Positions 44,349 through 53,056 of a stretch of DNA of 64,000 nt are shown piece by piece (position 1 is the stretch's first letter; each line of letters opens with the position of its first letter). Source of the stretch: Planctomycetota bacterium (GTDB lineage Bacteria > Planctomycetota > UBA1135 > UBA2386); NCBI GenBank assembly GCA_002684655.1, contig NYVR01000030.1:1-64000 (forward strand). The letters run 5' to 3'. Position numbers and translations under genes: made by a program. Below the pieces are notes generated by a model, which ran no database searches, was not told the DNA's origin, and saw nothing but the letters and a program-made list of their open reading frames with translations.

Positions 44349-45195
44349 CTGGGGCGTGTGGACGGCGTGGGCTCTGTGGGCGGTGTGTTGCGCGGCGGGT
44401 CCGGGTGTGGCCCAGCAGTCGGTGGCTCGACCTGCGCCAGCCCCGCGCGTCACGCCGGACTGTCTCAAGGACGCCCGCGACCTCGCCGCCCGCGCTGACA
44501 AATGCCACGGGCCGGCGCGCGCGCGCGCGCTTGAGTTGGCTGCTGCCGCTTACGATCGTTGCGCAGCGGGGCTGCAGGGAGCGGCCTCTGCGAGCCCAGC
44601 TTGGGCTGCGGCCGAGCTCTGGCGCCGCCACGGTAGCCTGTTCCTCGCTGAGCAGTCGTATCTGCGTGCGGCGCATAGCGATCGGCGACGATACGGCCAG
44701 CGCGCCCTGCTCGGCGCGGCTGATATGCAGCGACGTCAGCGTCGTCGCGTCGCGGCGGCGAAGACTTACAGAGCAGCCGAACGCGTGGACCCTGCTAGCG
44801 CGAGGGCGCAGCGGGCGAGGCTGTGGATCGCGCGGCTCTTATTCGCCGACGGAAAAACGGAGCAAGCGATCGCGCGTTTTCAGGGGGCGCTAGAGTGCGC
44901 GTCGACGCCTAGGCAGGCGATCGAGGCTGCCGATCACCTCGCGAAATCCTGGGTCCAAATCGGCGCGCTTCAGCGCGCTCAGCGGGTCCTTGATCACGTC
45001 GATCGGCTGGTGCAGACGCGAGCGGGCGAGACGGAGCAGGACATGCAGCGGCTGCGCGCAGCGAGCCGTCGCATGGGCGCGCGTAAGGCGCTTCAGCGCG
45101 CGCTCGACGCCAGGCACGGGCGCGGCGACGACGCGGTGCGCCTCGATGAGCACCGCCGTCGGCGCGACAAGCGGGATGCTCGGATCCTGCTGTAG
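44326..45195 (+). CDS. Exported protein with TPR-like helices, coupled to sigma factor
   Basis: 289 residues from GTG, preceded by GGAGAG. Signal peptide at about 1-30 (LWAVCCAAGPGVAQ). The mature part is Ala/Arg-rich helical with TPR-like units (AAELWRRHGSLFLAEQSYLR, AAKTYRAAERVDPASA, AIARFQGALECASTP). Very Arg-rich, especially at the C-terminus. An in-frame TTG at 44293 is possible but would put 11 hydrophilic residues in front of the signal. Because it overlaps the ECF sigma gene it may belong to that regulon. Confidence 0.7.
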   Translation: MAKISLGSWGVWTAWALWAVCCAAGPGVAQQSVARPAPAPRVTPDCLKDARDLAARADKCHGPARARALELAAAAYDRCAAGLQGAASASPAWAAAELWRRHGSLFLAEQSYLRAAHSDRRRYGQRALLGAADMQRRQRRRVAAAKTYRAAERVDPASARAQRARLWIARLLFADGKTEQAIARFQGALECASTPRQAIEAADHLAKSWVQIGALQRAQRVLDHVDRLVQTRAGETEQDMQRLRAASRRMGARKALQRALDARHGRGDDAVRLDEHRRRRDKRDARILL

Positions 45196-45210
45196 TGATA
45201 GCATCCGTGC

Positions 45211-45672
45211 ATGAAACGACCCGCGCGCTGTTGGGCCACGCTGTCGATCTTGTGTCTGGGAGCTTGCTCGGTCCCCGAGACGGTCGAGCGGCTCGGGGAC
45301 GCCAACCCGACGCCCGCGCTCGGTAGGCCAGCTTGGGTCCGCGCCGCGGCGACGACGGGCGCCACCGTCGGCGGCGCCGCTGGGACCGTAGTGTCGGTCG
45401 CGCTGCTGCCGGTGACCTGGCCGATCAGCCTGCTGTGTAGCGACCGAATCACCGACAGCGCGCGATCAGAGCTGCTGTGGTTCCCTGCGACTGAGCTGGC
45501 CGCGATCGGTCACGCAGCGCTTGGGGCGCCGGCCGACGCGGCGGACTACACGTTCCGAAGGGCATGGACGAACGGCGAAGCGAGCGGCGACGAATCCGCG
45601 TTCGCGCCGTTACCGTCGGCGGAGTTGCCGCGACCTGCAGCCGCAGCGGCGACGAACGAAGGCGACGGCTAG
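45211..45672 (+). CDS. Small lipoprotein of unknown function
   Basis: 153 residues. Lipobox LGAC with Cys19 as the lipidated residue. A Gly/Ala-rich hydrophobic stretch (TTGATVGGAAGTVVSVALLP, about 48-67) may associate with a membrane. No domain recognised. Fifteen bases after the TPR gene, probably the last gene of the sigma-factor operon. Confidence 0.7.
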   Translation: MKRPARCWATLSILCLGACSVPETVERLGDANPTPALGRPAWVRAAATTGATVGGAAGTVVSVALLPVTWPISLLCSDRITDSARSELLWFPATELAAIGHAALGAPADAADYTFRRAWTNGEASGDESAFAPLPSAELPRPAAAAATNEGDG

Positions 45673-45709
45673 ACGACGGCGCTGCCTGGGCTACACTCTC
45701 CGCCTCGTC

Positions 45710-45786
<77 letters not shown>

Positions 45787-45834
45787 CTCCGAGGATCCGC
45801 CCTTCGTCTTCTTTGGGTGCGGCCTTCGGGTCCA

Positions 45835-45856
45835 GGCTACGGCGCAGCCCATAGCC
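45835..45856. terminator. Hairpin between convergent tRNA and PQQ-like gene
   Basis: GGCTA (45835-45839) pairs with TAGCC (45852-45856), with an inner GGC/GCC stem and loop GCA. It is well placed to end the tRNA transcript and, on the other strand, the PQQ-like gene. Confidence 0.4.
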
Positions 45857-45864
45857 GCGCGCGG

Positions 45865-47214
45865 TCACTGCGCCTTGTGCGCAACCGCGATCAGCCGGCT
45901 GCGGGTTCGAAACAGGAGCGCCCCCTGACTGACCGCCGGCGGGGCCATGCAGGTCTCGCCGAGCGCGTTCACGGCGAGGAGCTCATATGTCGTGCCGGCG
46001 CGCACCACATGTATGTCACCTTCTTCGCTGGGGTAGTAGAGCTTGCCGTCTGCGGCGACGCCTGACGCGCTGTAGCCAACACCGGCCGTCAGTCGTTTAC
46101 GGTAGCGCTGTTCACCGGACCGGGCGTCCCAGCACGTGAGCACGCCGTTGTCTTTGCAGATGTAGAGCTCGTCGCCGTAGACGATTGGAGTCTGCATGTA
46201 GGCTCCGAAGCGTCGGTTGGCCCAGACCAGTTGTTCGCCGTCTGGCTCGATCGTCAACTCGCCTTGAGCGTGTTCGTTGACGGCCAGGATCCTCGCGGGC
46301 CCGCCGTGCGCGCTGGTCAGAAAGATCAATCCGTGCGCAGCGACGGGGGTCGGCACCGGGATGTCTCCGGTGCCGCGCAGCCACCACAGGGGCTCGCCGC
46401 TGTCGAGGTCGTAGCTGCCCATGTGCTTCCAGCCGTTGAGCACGAGCTGACGACGATCGCCAGACACATGCACCGTCGGCGTGCTCCAGGTCGGCACTTC
46501 GTCGCGCGCGGTGCGCCAGACCTGCTCACCTGACGAGACGTCAAACGCCGCCACGAAGCTGTCCCCTTGATGGTCCGCCTGGACATAGACGCGCCCGTCG
46601 TGGATCACAGGAGAGCTGGCCCACCCCCACTGCGCGCTGGGCATCCGGAAGAACCCAGAGTCGAGCACGCCGAAGGACTTCTCCCAGAGCCGTTCTCCGT
46701 CCGTGTCAAAGACGTGAAGCCCTTCGGAGCCGAAGAACACGGCGACGTGTTCCCCGTCGGTCGCCGGGGTCGACGCGGCGTGTGATCCTTTCGGGTGACG
46801 CTTGACCGCGGGGACCCCTTCCCAGGCGACGCGTGACCAGAGGACCGCGCCGCTTCGACGGTCCAGACAGAGCAGGCGGAACTGGTGTTCGGAGTCGTCC
46901 TCTACGGAGCCGATGTCGCCGTAGAGGCCGACGCGGAGCTCGGCGTCCCCGTCCTTGACCGCGGTCGTCAGGTAGACGCGGTCGCCCCAGATGATCGGCG
47001 CGGAGTGGGAAAGACCCGGCACTGGCGTGGACCACGCGATGTTCTCGCCGCCTTCGACGTCCCACTCGACCGGCGTCGCGAAGCCGTCGGCATACCCCCT
47101 GCCGTGCGGCCCGTGGTAGGACGGCCAGCTGTGTTCGCCGCGAGGTGTCTGCGGCGCGAGCGCGGGGGTGGCCTGTGCGAGGGCGAGAGCGACGAGGAGC
47201 GGCGAGGTATTCAT
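45865..47214 (-). CDS. Exported PQQ-like beta-propeller protein (cluster member 1)
   Basis: 449 residues. Signal peptide (SPLLVALALAQATPALA). Eight-bladed propeller repeats of the PQQ/BamB type with the Asp-x-x-Thr/Ser-Gly-x-x-x-Trp turn, e.g. LDRRSGAVLWSR, VSSGEQVWRT, LDSGEPLWW and ARSGEQRYRK. The opening WPSYHGPHGRGYA and ENIAWSTPVPGLSHSAPIIW are typical of planctomycete members. No catalytic residues of PQQ dehydrogenases are evident, so it is probably a binding or scaffold protein. Start at 47214 puts the signal first. Confidence 0.82.
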   Translation of the reverse strand: MNTSPLLVALALAQATPALAPQTPRGEHSWPSYHGPHGRGYADGFATPVEWDVEGGENIAWSTPVPGLSHSAPIIWGDRVYLTTAVKDGDAELRVGLYGDIGSVEDDSEHQFRLLCLDRRSGAVLWSRVAWEGVPAVKRHPKGSHAASTPATDGEHVAVFFGSEGLHVFDTDGERLWEKSFGVLDSGFFRMPSAQWGWASSPVIHDGRVYVQADHQGDSFVAAFDVSSGEQVWRTARDEVPTWSTPTVHVSGDRRQLVLNGWKHMGSYDLDSGEPLWWLRGTGDIPVPTPVAAHGLIFLTSAHGGPARILAVNEHAQGELTIEPDGEQLVWANRRFGAYMQTPIVYGDELYICKDNGVLTCWDARSGEQRYRKRLTAGVGYSASGVAADGKLYYPSEEGDIHVVRAGTTYELLAVNALGETCMAPPAVSQGALLFRTRSRLIAVAHKAQ

Positions 47215-47291
47215 GGACCTGCTGCCCATCGTGCCATGAAGCACGCCTACAGATCAGCGTGCAATCCTCCTTCGCGGCGCCGCCCTCGGGG

Positions 47292-48572
47292 TCACTTCCA
47301 AGCGTAGGCGGCGAGGCCGTCCTGCTCGCGCACGATCAGCTGGCCGCCATCGACGCAGAGGTGCGCCCAGGTCTTACCCTCGGAGATCTCAAGGGTGTCG
47401 AGGATCTTCATCTCTCCAGGGTCGTGCTGGATCAAGTGGAGTTCGCCGGCGTCGGTCAGCGCGAGCAAGCGCTTGCCCTGCGCGACCAGCGACCAGTATT
47501 CGTCACCCATGCCGCTGGAGCGCCAAACCTCTTCGCCGCTGTCAAGGTCCACGCAGGCGAAGCGCTTCGCTCGCAGGTAGAGATAGGCGTAGTTGCCGAT
47601 GACCACAGGTGAGGTCATGTTGCCTTGGGCGCGGTTGTTCCAGGCCTCCTTGGCCTCGAAGGCGTCTTCGCCGGAGGTCACGTCAAAGCGGTGCGCGCGA
47701 CCGCCGTAGGCCGAAACGAACACCGAGTCTTTGTAGGGCTGCGGCGTCAGGATGTTCATCCCTCGAAAGGCGCGCACGTTCTGTGACCAGAGCACCTGGC
47801 CGTCGTTGGGCGAGACGCCTGCGAGCGTCGTGCGGCTCTGCACAAGCAGCTGCTCGGTGCCGGCGATCGTCGCGATCGTCGGCGAGCTGAAGGCGCTGCC
47901 GAACATGCCGCCGCCGTCCTCCATGGATCGCCAGACGGTCTCCCCCGTCTTCTTGTCAACCTTTACGAAGCTCGCGCCGGCTTGCACGTAGACGTGGTCA
48001 CCAACGACCAGCGGAGAACATACAAAGCCGAAGTCGGGCTTTGGCGTCTCAAAGCGCTCGACGAAGTCCGCGCGCCAGCGCTCTTCGCCGGTCTCTTTGT
48101 CGAGGCACACCAGGACGTCGAGCATGCCGGCGACGTAGACGGACTCTTCGTCGACCGTCGGCGTAGAGCGGATCCAAGACCCGTTGCGCGCGGCGAAGAA
48201 CGGCACCGACATTGCGCCGGCCCAGGACGTGCGCCACTTACGTTCACCTGTCGTGCGATCGTAGGCCGTCACCACCTCGTCACGCTTGTCGACGGTCTCG
48301 GTCGTGTAGACGGTCGTGGCGTCGACGATCGGGCCCGAGTAGCTGGGGCCTAGCTCGACTCTCCAGAGCTGCTGAACGTTTTCTTCGGTCAAGCGCTCGG
48401 GCCACCAGTCACCCGGGCAGTGGCCGTTGCGGGCGGGGCCGCGCCATTGGTTCCAAACACCGCTGGGTGTGTCGGGCGTCGCAGCAGCGCTGAGCGGCGC
48501 AGACTGTGCGGGCGTCGCAGAGGCCAACAGCGCCATGGCGACGAAGAGAGAGGTCATTTTGCGTGGGGGCAT
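47292..48572 (-). CDS. Exported PQQ-like beta-propeller protein (cluster member 2)
   Basis: 426 residues. Signal peptide near MTSLFVAMALLASATPAQS. Blades shown by YDRTTGERKWRT, LDKETGEERWRAD, VDKKTGETVWRSM and VDLDSGEEVWRSS. Begins with NQWRGPARNGHCPGDWWPE, the usual entry strand. Same strand as member 1, 77 bases upstream, so probably cotranscribed. Divergent from member 3, with 68 bases between starts. ATG 48557 is an alternative start. Confidence 0.82.
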   Translation of the reverse strand: MPPRKMTSLFVAMALLASATPAQSAPLSAAATPDTPSGVWNQWRGPARNGHCPGDWWPERLTEENVQQLWRVELGPSYSGPIVDATTVYTTETVDKRDEVVTAYDRTTGERKWRTSWAGAMSVPFFAARNGSWIRSTPTVDEESVYVAGMLDVLVCLDKETGEERWRADFVERFETPKPDFGFVCSPLVVGDHVYVQAGASFVKVDKKTGETVWRSMEDGGGMFGSAFSSPTIATIAGTEQLLVQSRTTLAGVSPNDGQVLWSQNVRAFRGMNILTPQPYKDSVFVSAYGGRAHRFDVTSGEDAFEAKEAWNNRAQGNMTSPVVIGNYAYLYLRAKRFACVDLDSGEEVWRSSGMGDEYWSLVAQGKRLLALTDAGELHLIQHDPGEMKILDTLEISEGKTWAHLCVDGGQLIVREQDGLAAYAWK

Positions 48573-48640
48573 CGCCGCGGGTTCGCGGCTCCCGTCGGCG
48601 CAGATGCGTGCATTCCCGACTGCTGCCGTAACATGTTGGC

Positions 48641-49876
48641 ATGCGGGAACTTTTCGTCTGGGCTGTCTGTGCGACCTCGCTCGCCGCGCAAGCCGTCTGG
48701 CCGGAGTTTCACGGCCCGAAGCGCGACAGCGTCGTGACGTCGCGGTCGCTGCCGCTGACCTGGAGCGAACAGGACAACGTCCGATGGAAGGTCCCCGTCC
48801 CGGGTGAGGGCTGGTCATCACCGGTGGTCTGCGATGGTCGTGCGTGGCTCACGACCGCCACGGATTCGGGCAGCAAGCTGCACGCGCTCGCGGTCGACAT
48901 CGAGCGCGGCGAATGGGTGCATAAGAAAGTTGTCTTCACGATCGATGAGGTCGGCCACAAGAACGCGCTGAACAGTCACGCCTCGCCGACGCCGGTCGTC
49001 GAGCCTGGTCGCCTCTACGTGCACTTTGGCACCTACGGCACGGCTTGCTTCGACACCGAGACCTGCGAAGAGATATGGCGCCGCCGGGACATCAACTGCG
49101 ACCACATGGAGGGCCCCGGGTCGTCCCCGATCTTGGTCGGCGACCTGCTGGTCTTCCACGTCGACGGCGGGGACGTGCAGTATGTCACGGCGCTCGACAA
49201 GCGCAGCGGAGAGACCGTCTGGCGTACCGACCGTTCGATCGATCTCAGTAAGTATCAGAAAGACATCCGCAAGGCCTACTGCACGCCGATCGTCGCGCAA
49301 CTCGACGGCGTTGAGGTGCTGGTGAGCCCGGGCGCGCACGCTGCTATGGCTTACGATGTCCGTACGGGTGAAGAGAAGTGGCGAGTCCGCTACCGGGGCT
49401 TCTCGCTCGCGTCTCGGCCAATGTTTGACGGCCAACGCGTCTACATCGCGACGGGTTTCATGCGAGCTCAGCTGTATGCGGTCGACTTCACGGGTGAGGG
49501 CGACGTGACCGACGAGGCGGTCGCCTGGAAGTGGCGGCGGAACGTCCCGAAGATGCCGACGCCGCTGCTGCTCGGCGATCGGATCTTCATGGTTGACGAC
49601 AACGGCTACGCGACGTGCCTGGACACAGCGACCGGCGAGGCGGTGTGGCGCCATCGACTCGGCGGCGAGCACTGCAGTACGCCGCTTTGCGTCGACGACC
49701 GGATCTACTTCTTCGATCGGGAGGGGCGGACCGTCGTGCTGGCGCGCGCTGACGAGTATCGGGTGCTCGCAGAGAACCAACTCGACGACGGCTTTATGGC
49801 GTCGCCTGCGGTCGTCGGCGACGCGTTTTTGCTCCGGTCTAAATCCCACCTCTACCGCATCGAGGCACGCCGCTAA
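48641..49876 (+). CDS. Exported PQQ-like beta-propeller protein (cluster member 3)
   Basis: 411 residues. Signal peptide (RELFVWAVCATSLAAQA). Opening WPEFHGPKRDSVV and NVRWKVPVPGEGWSSPVV. Propeller repeats include TETCEEIWRRRD, LDKRSGETVWRTD, VRTGEEKWRVR and TATGEAVWRHR. Ends in LLRSKSHLYRIE, a pattern shared with members 1 and 5 (final blade closing strand). Followed 17 bases later by member 4 on the same strand. Confidence 0.82.
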   Translation: MRELFVWAVCATSLAAQAVWPEFHGPKRDSVVTSRSLPLTWSEQDNVRWKVPVPGEGWSSPVVCDGRAWLTTATDSGSKLHALAVDIERGEWVHKKVVFTIDEVGHKNALNSHASPTPVVEPGRLYVHFGTYGTACFDTETCEEIWRRRDINCDHMEGPGSSPILVGDLLVFHVDGGDVQYVTALDKRSGETVWRTDRSIDLSKYQKDIRKAYCTPIVAQLDGVEVLVSPGAHAAMAYDVRTGEEKWRVRYRGFSLASRPMFDGQRVYIATGFMRAQLYAVDFTGEGDVTDEAVAWKWRRNVPKMPTPLLLGDRIFMVDDNGYATCLDTATGEAVWRHRLGGEHCSTPLCVDDRIYFFDREGRTVVLARADEYRVLAENQLDDGFMASPAVVGDAFLLRSKSHLYRIEARR

Positions 49877-49893
49877 CGCCGCGCGCCGTCGCC

Positions 49894-51171
49894 ATGTTTG
49901 ACCTCCGACCGCTCTTCGCCGCTGCGTTCTGGACCTGCTGCTCGTCGGCGCTGCCGACGCTCGTGACCGCGACATCGTTCGCGGCGGCGCCTGCGGCGCA
50001 GGAGGGGGCGCGGCTCCGCGGCCCTAAAGGGCAGGGACACGGCCTCGCCGACCTGCCCGATGCGCTCGCGGCGGACGACGTTCGCTGGCGCGTCGGCGCC
50101 GGCGTCGGCCACTCTTCGCCAGTGCTGTGGGAGCGCGACCTCTTCCTTACTCGCTTGGGCGACGGAGCGGGGGAGCGCGAGGTCGTCTGTTATGACGCCG
50201 ACACCGGGGCGCAGCGGTGGGCGCGCGCCTTCGGCTTTAGGGCGCATGACCAGCACAAGCTCAACAGCTTCGCGTCCTCTACGCCGGCTGTCGACGCGGA
50301 CGGCGTCTACGTGCTGTGGACTTCAGGCGACACGTTGCTCGCGATGGCGCTCGACCACGACGGTGAGACCGCATGGCGCCGAGAGTTGGGCGGCTTCTAT
50401 AGCAACCACGGCAGCGCGGTGTCCCCGGTGCTGTGCGGCGACTTGATGATCGTGGCCAACGAACACCAGGGCGAAGACTGCTTCGTCACCGCCTTGGATC
50501 GGCGGACCGGCGAGACCGCGTGGCGCGTCGAACGAAAGCAGCACGCGCGGTGGGCCTGCTACTCACCGCCGTTTTTATACGAGCCGGAGGGCGATGCGCC
50601 GGTTTTGCTGCTGGCGAGCTACGCGCACGGCCTCACGGCCATCGAGCCGGAGACGGGCGCGCTGCGCTGGCAAGCAGACCTCGGCTTCAAGAATCGTTTC
50701 ATCGCGGCGCCGTGTCTCTCTGGCGAGCTGCTGCTAGTCAACACCGGCAGCGGGGACTCTGGCAAAGAGTGCGTGGTGTTCGACCTAAAGGGCGGTGCCG
50801 TAGACGAGCCGGAGGTGCGGTATCGGCCGCGCCGCGGGTTGCCCTACGTGCCGGCGGCGATCGCCGTTGACGGGGTGTTCTACCTGTTCTCGGACAGCGG
50901 CTTCTGCAGCGGCGTCGACGCCGCTTCGGGCGATCGCCTCTGGCGAGAGCGCACCCAGCATCGCTTCTTCAGCTCGCCGGTGACCAACGGTCGGGTGATC
51001 TATATCGGTGACCGTGAGGGTCACCTGCACAGCTTCGCGCTCGGCCGACACGAAATACTCGGGAGCCTCGACCTCGGCGCGCCGATCTGCGCTACGCCCG
51101 CGCTGGCGCGCGGCCGCATGTTCGTGCGCACTGCAGACGAGCTCGTCTGTCTCGGCCCGGCTGGGAAGTAG
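49894..51171 (+). CDS. Exported PQQ-like beta-propeller protein (cluster member 4)
   Basis: 425 residues. Long signal region (LFAAAFWTCCSSALP, then ATSFAAAPAAQ). The entry strand is shorter than in the other members (RLRGPKGQGHGLAD). Blades include YDADTGAQRWARA, LDRRTGETAWRVE, IEPETGALRWQAD and VDAASGDRLWRERT. Its stop lies two bases from the stop of convergent member 5, so no intergenic terminator exists there. Confidence 0.82.
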   Translation: MFDLRPLFAAAFWTCCSSALPTLVTATSFAAAPAAQEGARLRGPKGQGHGLADLPDALAADDVRWRVGAGVGHSSPVLWERDLFLTRLGDGAGEREVVCYDADTGAQRWARAFGFRAHDQHKLNSFASSTPAVDADGVYVLWTSGDTLLAMALDHDGETAWRRELGGFYSNHGSAVSPVLCGDLMIVANEHQGEDCFVTALDRRTGETAWRVERKQHARWACYSPPFLYEPEGDAPVLLLASYAHGLTAIEPETGALRWQADLGFKNRFIAAPCLSGELLLVNTGSGDSGKECVVFDLKGGAVDEPEVRYRPRRGLPYVPAAIAVDGVFYLFSDSGFCSGVDAASGDRLWRERTQHRFFSSPVTNGRVIYIGDREGHLHSFALGRHEILGSLDLGAPICATPALARGRMFVRTADELVCLGPAGK

Positions 51172-51173
51172 GC

Positions 51174-52937
51174 TCACTTGCTGCCGAGGCAGTAGAGGCT
51201 CTCCTGGCCGCGAAGATACATCCGTGAGCCCAGCACGATCGGGCTCGCGTCGAACACGTCGTCGAGCTCGTTGGTCGCCAGCTCTTCGTATTCGTCGCTG
51301 GCCTTGATGACCTTGGTGACCCCCTCGCGTGAGGTCAGGTAGACGCGCCCGTCGGCGCCGACGGGGGAGGCGTAGACGGTGCGCATACCGCGCAGCCGTT
51401 GGCCTTCGAACTGCACGTCACCGGTCGAGGCGTTTAGGCAAGAGAGCACCGCGCTGTTGCTCCTCAGGAAGTAGAGGCGATCACCCAGCAGCAGCGCTGA
51501 GGGGACGTAAGAGGTCTGTCGGTCGTGGCGCCACAGCACGTGGTCGCTCTCGCTGATGTCGCCTGCGGCGCCAGCGAGGCGGATCGCCTGCAGCATGGCG
51601 CCGCGGAAGCCGCTCATGACGTAGGCGACGCCGTCGCGGACGATGGGCGTAGGGACTGTGTTGTAGGTCATGCCCGTGCAGCTCCAGACCACGTCGCCCG
51701 TTTCGACGTCATACGCGCGGGTCGCGCGGGTCGCCGAGATGATCGCTTGCTTGCGGCCGTCGACTTCGGCGATCACGGGCGTTGACCAGCTGGTCACCTC
51801 GTCGCGCTGTTTGCGCCAAACGTCTTTGCCGGAGCGCGCGTCGATCGCGACGACGAAGGAGTCGCCCTCATGGTCCCAGTTGACGATCAGCTTGCCGTCG
51901 ACCAGCGCCGGCGAGCTGCCCTCACCGAATTGATTCCGCGTCTGCATGCGGCCGAGGTCCGTGCGTGACCAGGTGATCTCGCCGTCGCGCGTGAGGCAGT
52001 GGATGCCGCGCGAGCCGAAGTGCGCGTAGACGAACGCGCCGTCGGTGAGCGGCGAGTTCGACGCCTGCGACGCGGTTTGGTGGCCGCGCTCGTGGGGCAC
52101 CTCGCGGGCGACCTGCTTGCTCCAAACGACCTCGCCCGTGGCCCTGTCGACGGCCATGACGCGGAAGTCGTAGATGTTCTTCGGCGCAGATGAGCCCCGC
52201 CCGCGCCCGCCTCGACGGCCGCGGCGGCGTCCTCGCTGCGGTTCGCCGCCGCGCTGTGCGTCGTCCTCGCCGTTCTTCACGACCTCGTCGGTCTCGATCG
52301 CGGTCGTCAGGTAGATGCGGTCCCCCCAGACGACGGGCGTCGAGCTGCCGATGCCGGGCAGCGGGGTCTTCCAGATGACGTTCTCGTCTTCGCTCCAGGA
52401 CAGCGGCGGCGTCCCGCCCGGCGCCTCGCCGGTGCCTGCTGCTCCGCGCCAGGTCGGCCAATGGACGACGCTGTCCTGCGGCGGCGCCTGAGGGCGCTCG
52501 ATCCGGCCGTACATTTGTCCGCCGTGGTCGCGTCCCGACCAGGTTCCGGCGTAGCGGTCGCCGTGGATCAGCACGCGCGCGCTGAACGTGCCGAGGGTCG
52601 GCACCGCTAAGTTGGTGACCTGGATCACCGGCGTCTCGTCGGCCCAGAAGACCTCGACGGTCAGCGGTACGGTCGCGGACTTGTCGGCGTATTTGATCTT
52701 GGCTTCGACACGCCACTTCTCGTCACGGACCTTGCGGACTTCGCCCAGCGTATAGCTGTCTGCCTGCGCCGGCCCGTCGTCGCCGTCGACGGTGAATTGG
52801 CCTGACATCTTGCACCCCGACATCTGGTCGGCGAATAACGCCTCAAGGTGCTCCTGCTGCGCGAGCTCTGCGCTGGACTGACCAGCGGCGAGCGTTGCTA
52901 GGGTTGTTACGGCGACGGCGAAGAATGTTCGCTGCAT
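51174..52937 (-). CDS. Exported PQQ-like propeller protein with N-terminal beta domain and Arg/Gly-rich insert (member 5)
   Basis: 587 residues, longest of the cluster. Signal peptide (MQRTFFAVAVTTLATLAAG). Residues about 30-150 form a beta-sandwich-like domain ending in RVLIHGDRYAGTW, seen with some planctomycete propellers. The propeller starts at about 160 with WPTWRGAAGTGEA and has VDRATGEVVWSK, IDARSGKDVWRKQ and VETGDVVWSCTG. Residues about 225-250 are an Arg/Gly-rich loop (RGRRRGRRGGRGRG) inside the first blades. GGAGA precedes the ATG and a TATACA box lies 42 bases upstream. Confidence 0.82.
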   Translation of the reverse strand: MQRTFFAVAVTTLATLAAGQSSAELAQQEHLEALFADQMSGCKMSGQFTVDGDDGPAQADSYTLGEVRKVRDEKWRVEAKIKYADKSATVPLTVEVFWADETPVIQVTNLAVPTLGTFSARVLIHGDRYAGTWSGRDHGGQMYGRIERPQAPPQDSVVHWPTWRGAAGTGEAPGGTPPLSWSEDENVIWKTPLPGIGSSTPVVWGDRIYLTTAIETDEVVKNGEDDAQRGGEPQRGRRRGRRGGRGRGSSAPKNIYDFRVMAVDRATGEVVWSKQVAREVPHERGHQTASQASNSPLTDGAFVYAHFGSRGIHCLTRDGEITWSRTDLGRMQTRNQFGEGSSPALVDGKLIVNWDHEGDSFVVAIDARSGKDVWRKQRDEVTSWSTPVIAEVDGRKQAIISATRATRAYDVETGDVVWSCTGMTYNTVPTPIVRDGVAYVMSGFRGAMLQAIRLAGAAGDISESDHVLWRHDRQTSYVPSALLLGDRLYFLRSNSAVLSCLNASTGDVQFEGQRLRGMRTVYASPVGADGRVYLTSREGVTKVIKASDEYEELATNELDDVFDASPIVLGSRMYLRGQESLYCLGSK

Positions 52938-52978
52938 GGGTATCTCCAGGTGACGAAGGAACGCGACGACCCCCAAAA

Positions 52979-52984
52979 TGTATA
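52979..52984 (-). promoter_or_regulatory. Possible -10 element for PQQ-like member 5
   Basis: TATACA on the minus strand, 42 bases before the start codon in an otherwise GC-rich gap. No good -35 at 17 bases. It suggests the gene has its own promoter and is not simply the tail of the upstream operon. Confidence 0.3.
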
Positions 52985-53056
52985 GATCAAGCGGCGGCGT
53001 TGGAGGTCGCCGTCGACAACATGACGATTGTGGGACCTGGGCGTAGAGGTTGCGGG

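Noticed and set aside
51172-51173. Terminator between convergent PQQ-like genes 4 and 5
   Set aside because: Only two bases separate the stop codons, and I found no convincing hairpin across them.
46112-53000. PQQ-dependent alcohol dehydrogenases
   Set aside because: The propellers lack the disulfide-ring and catalytic Asp/Glu signatures of quinoprotein dehydrogenases and have no cytochrome partner; binding or scaffold roles are more likely.
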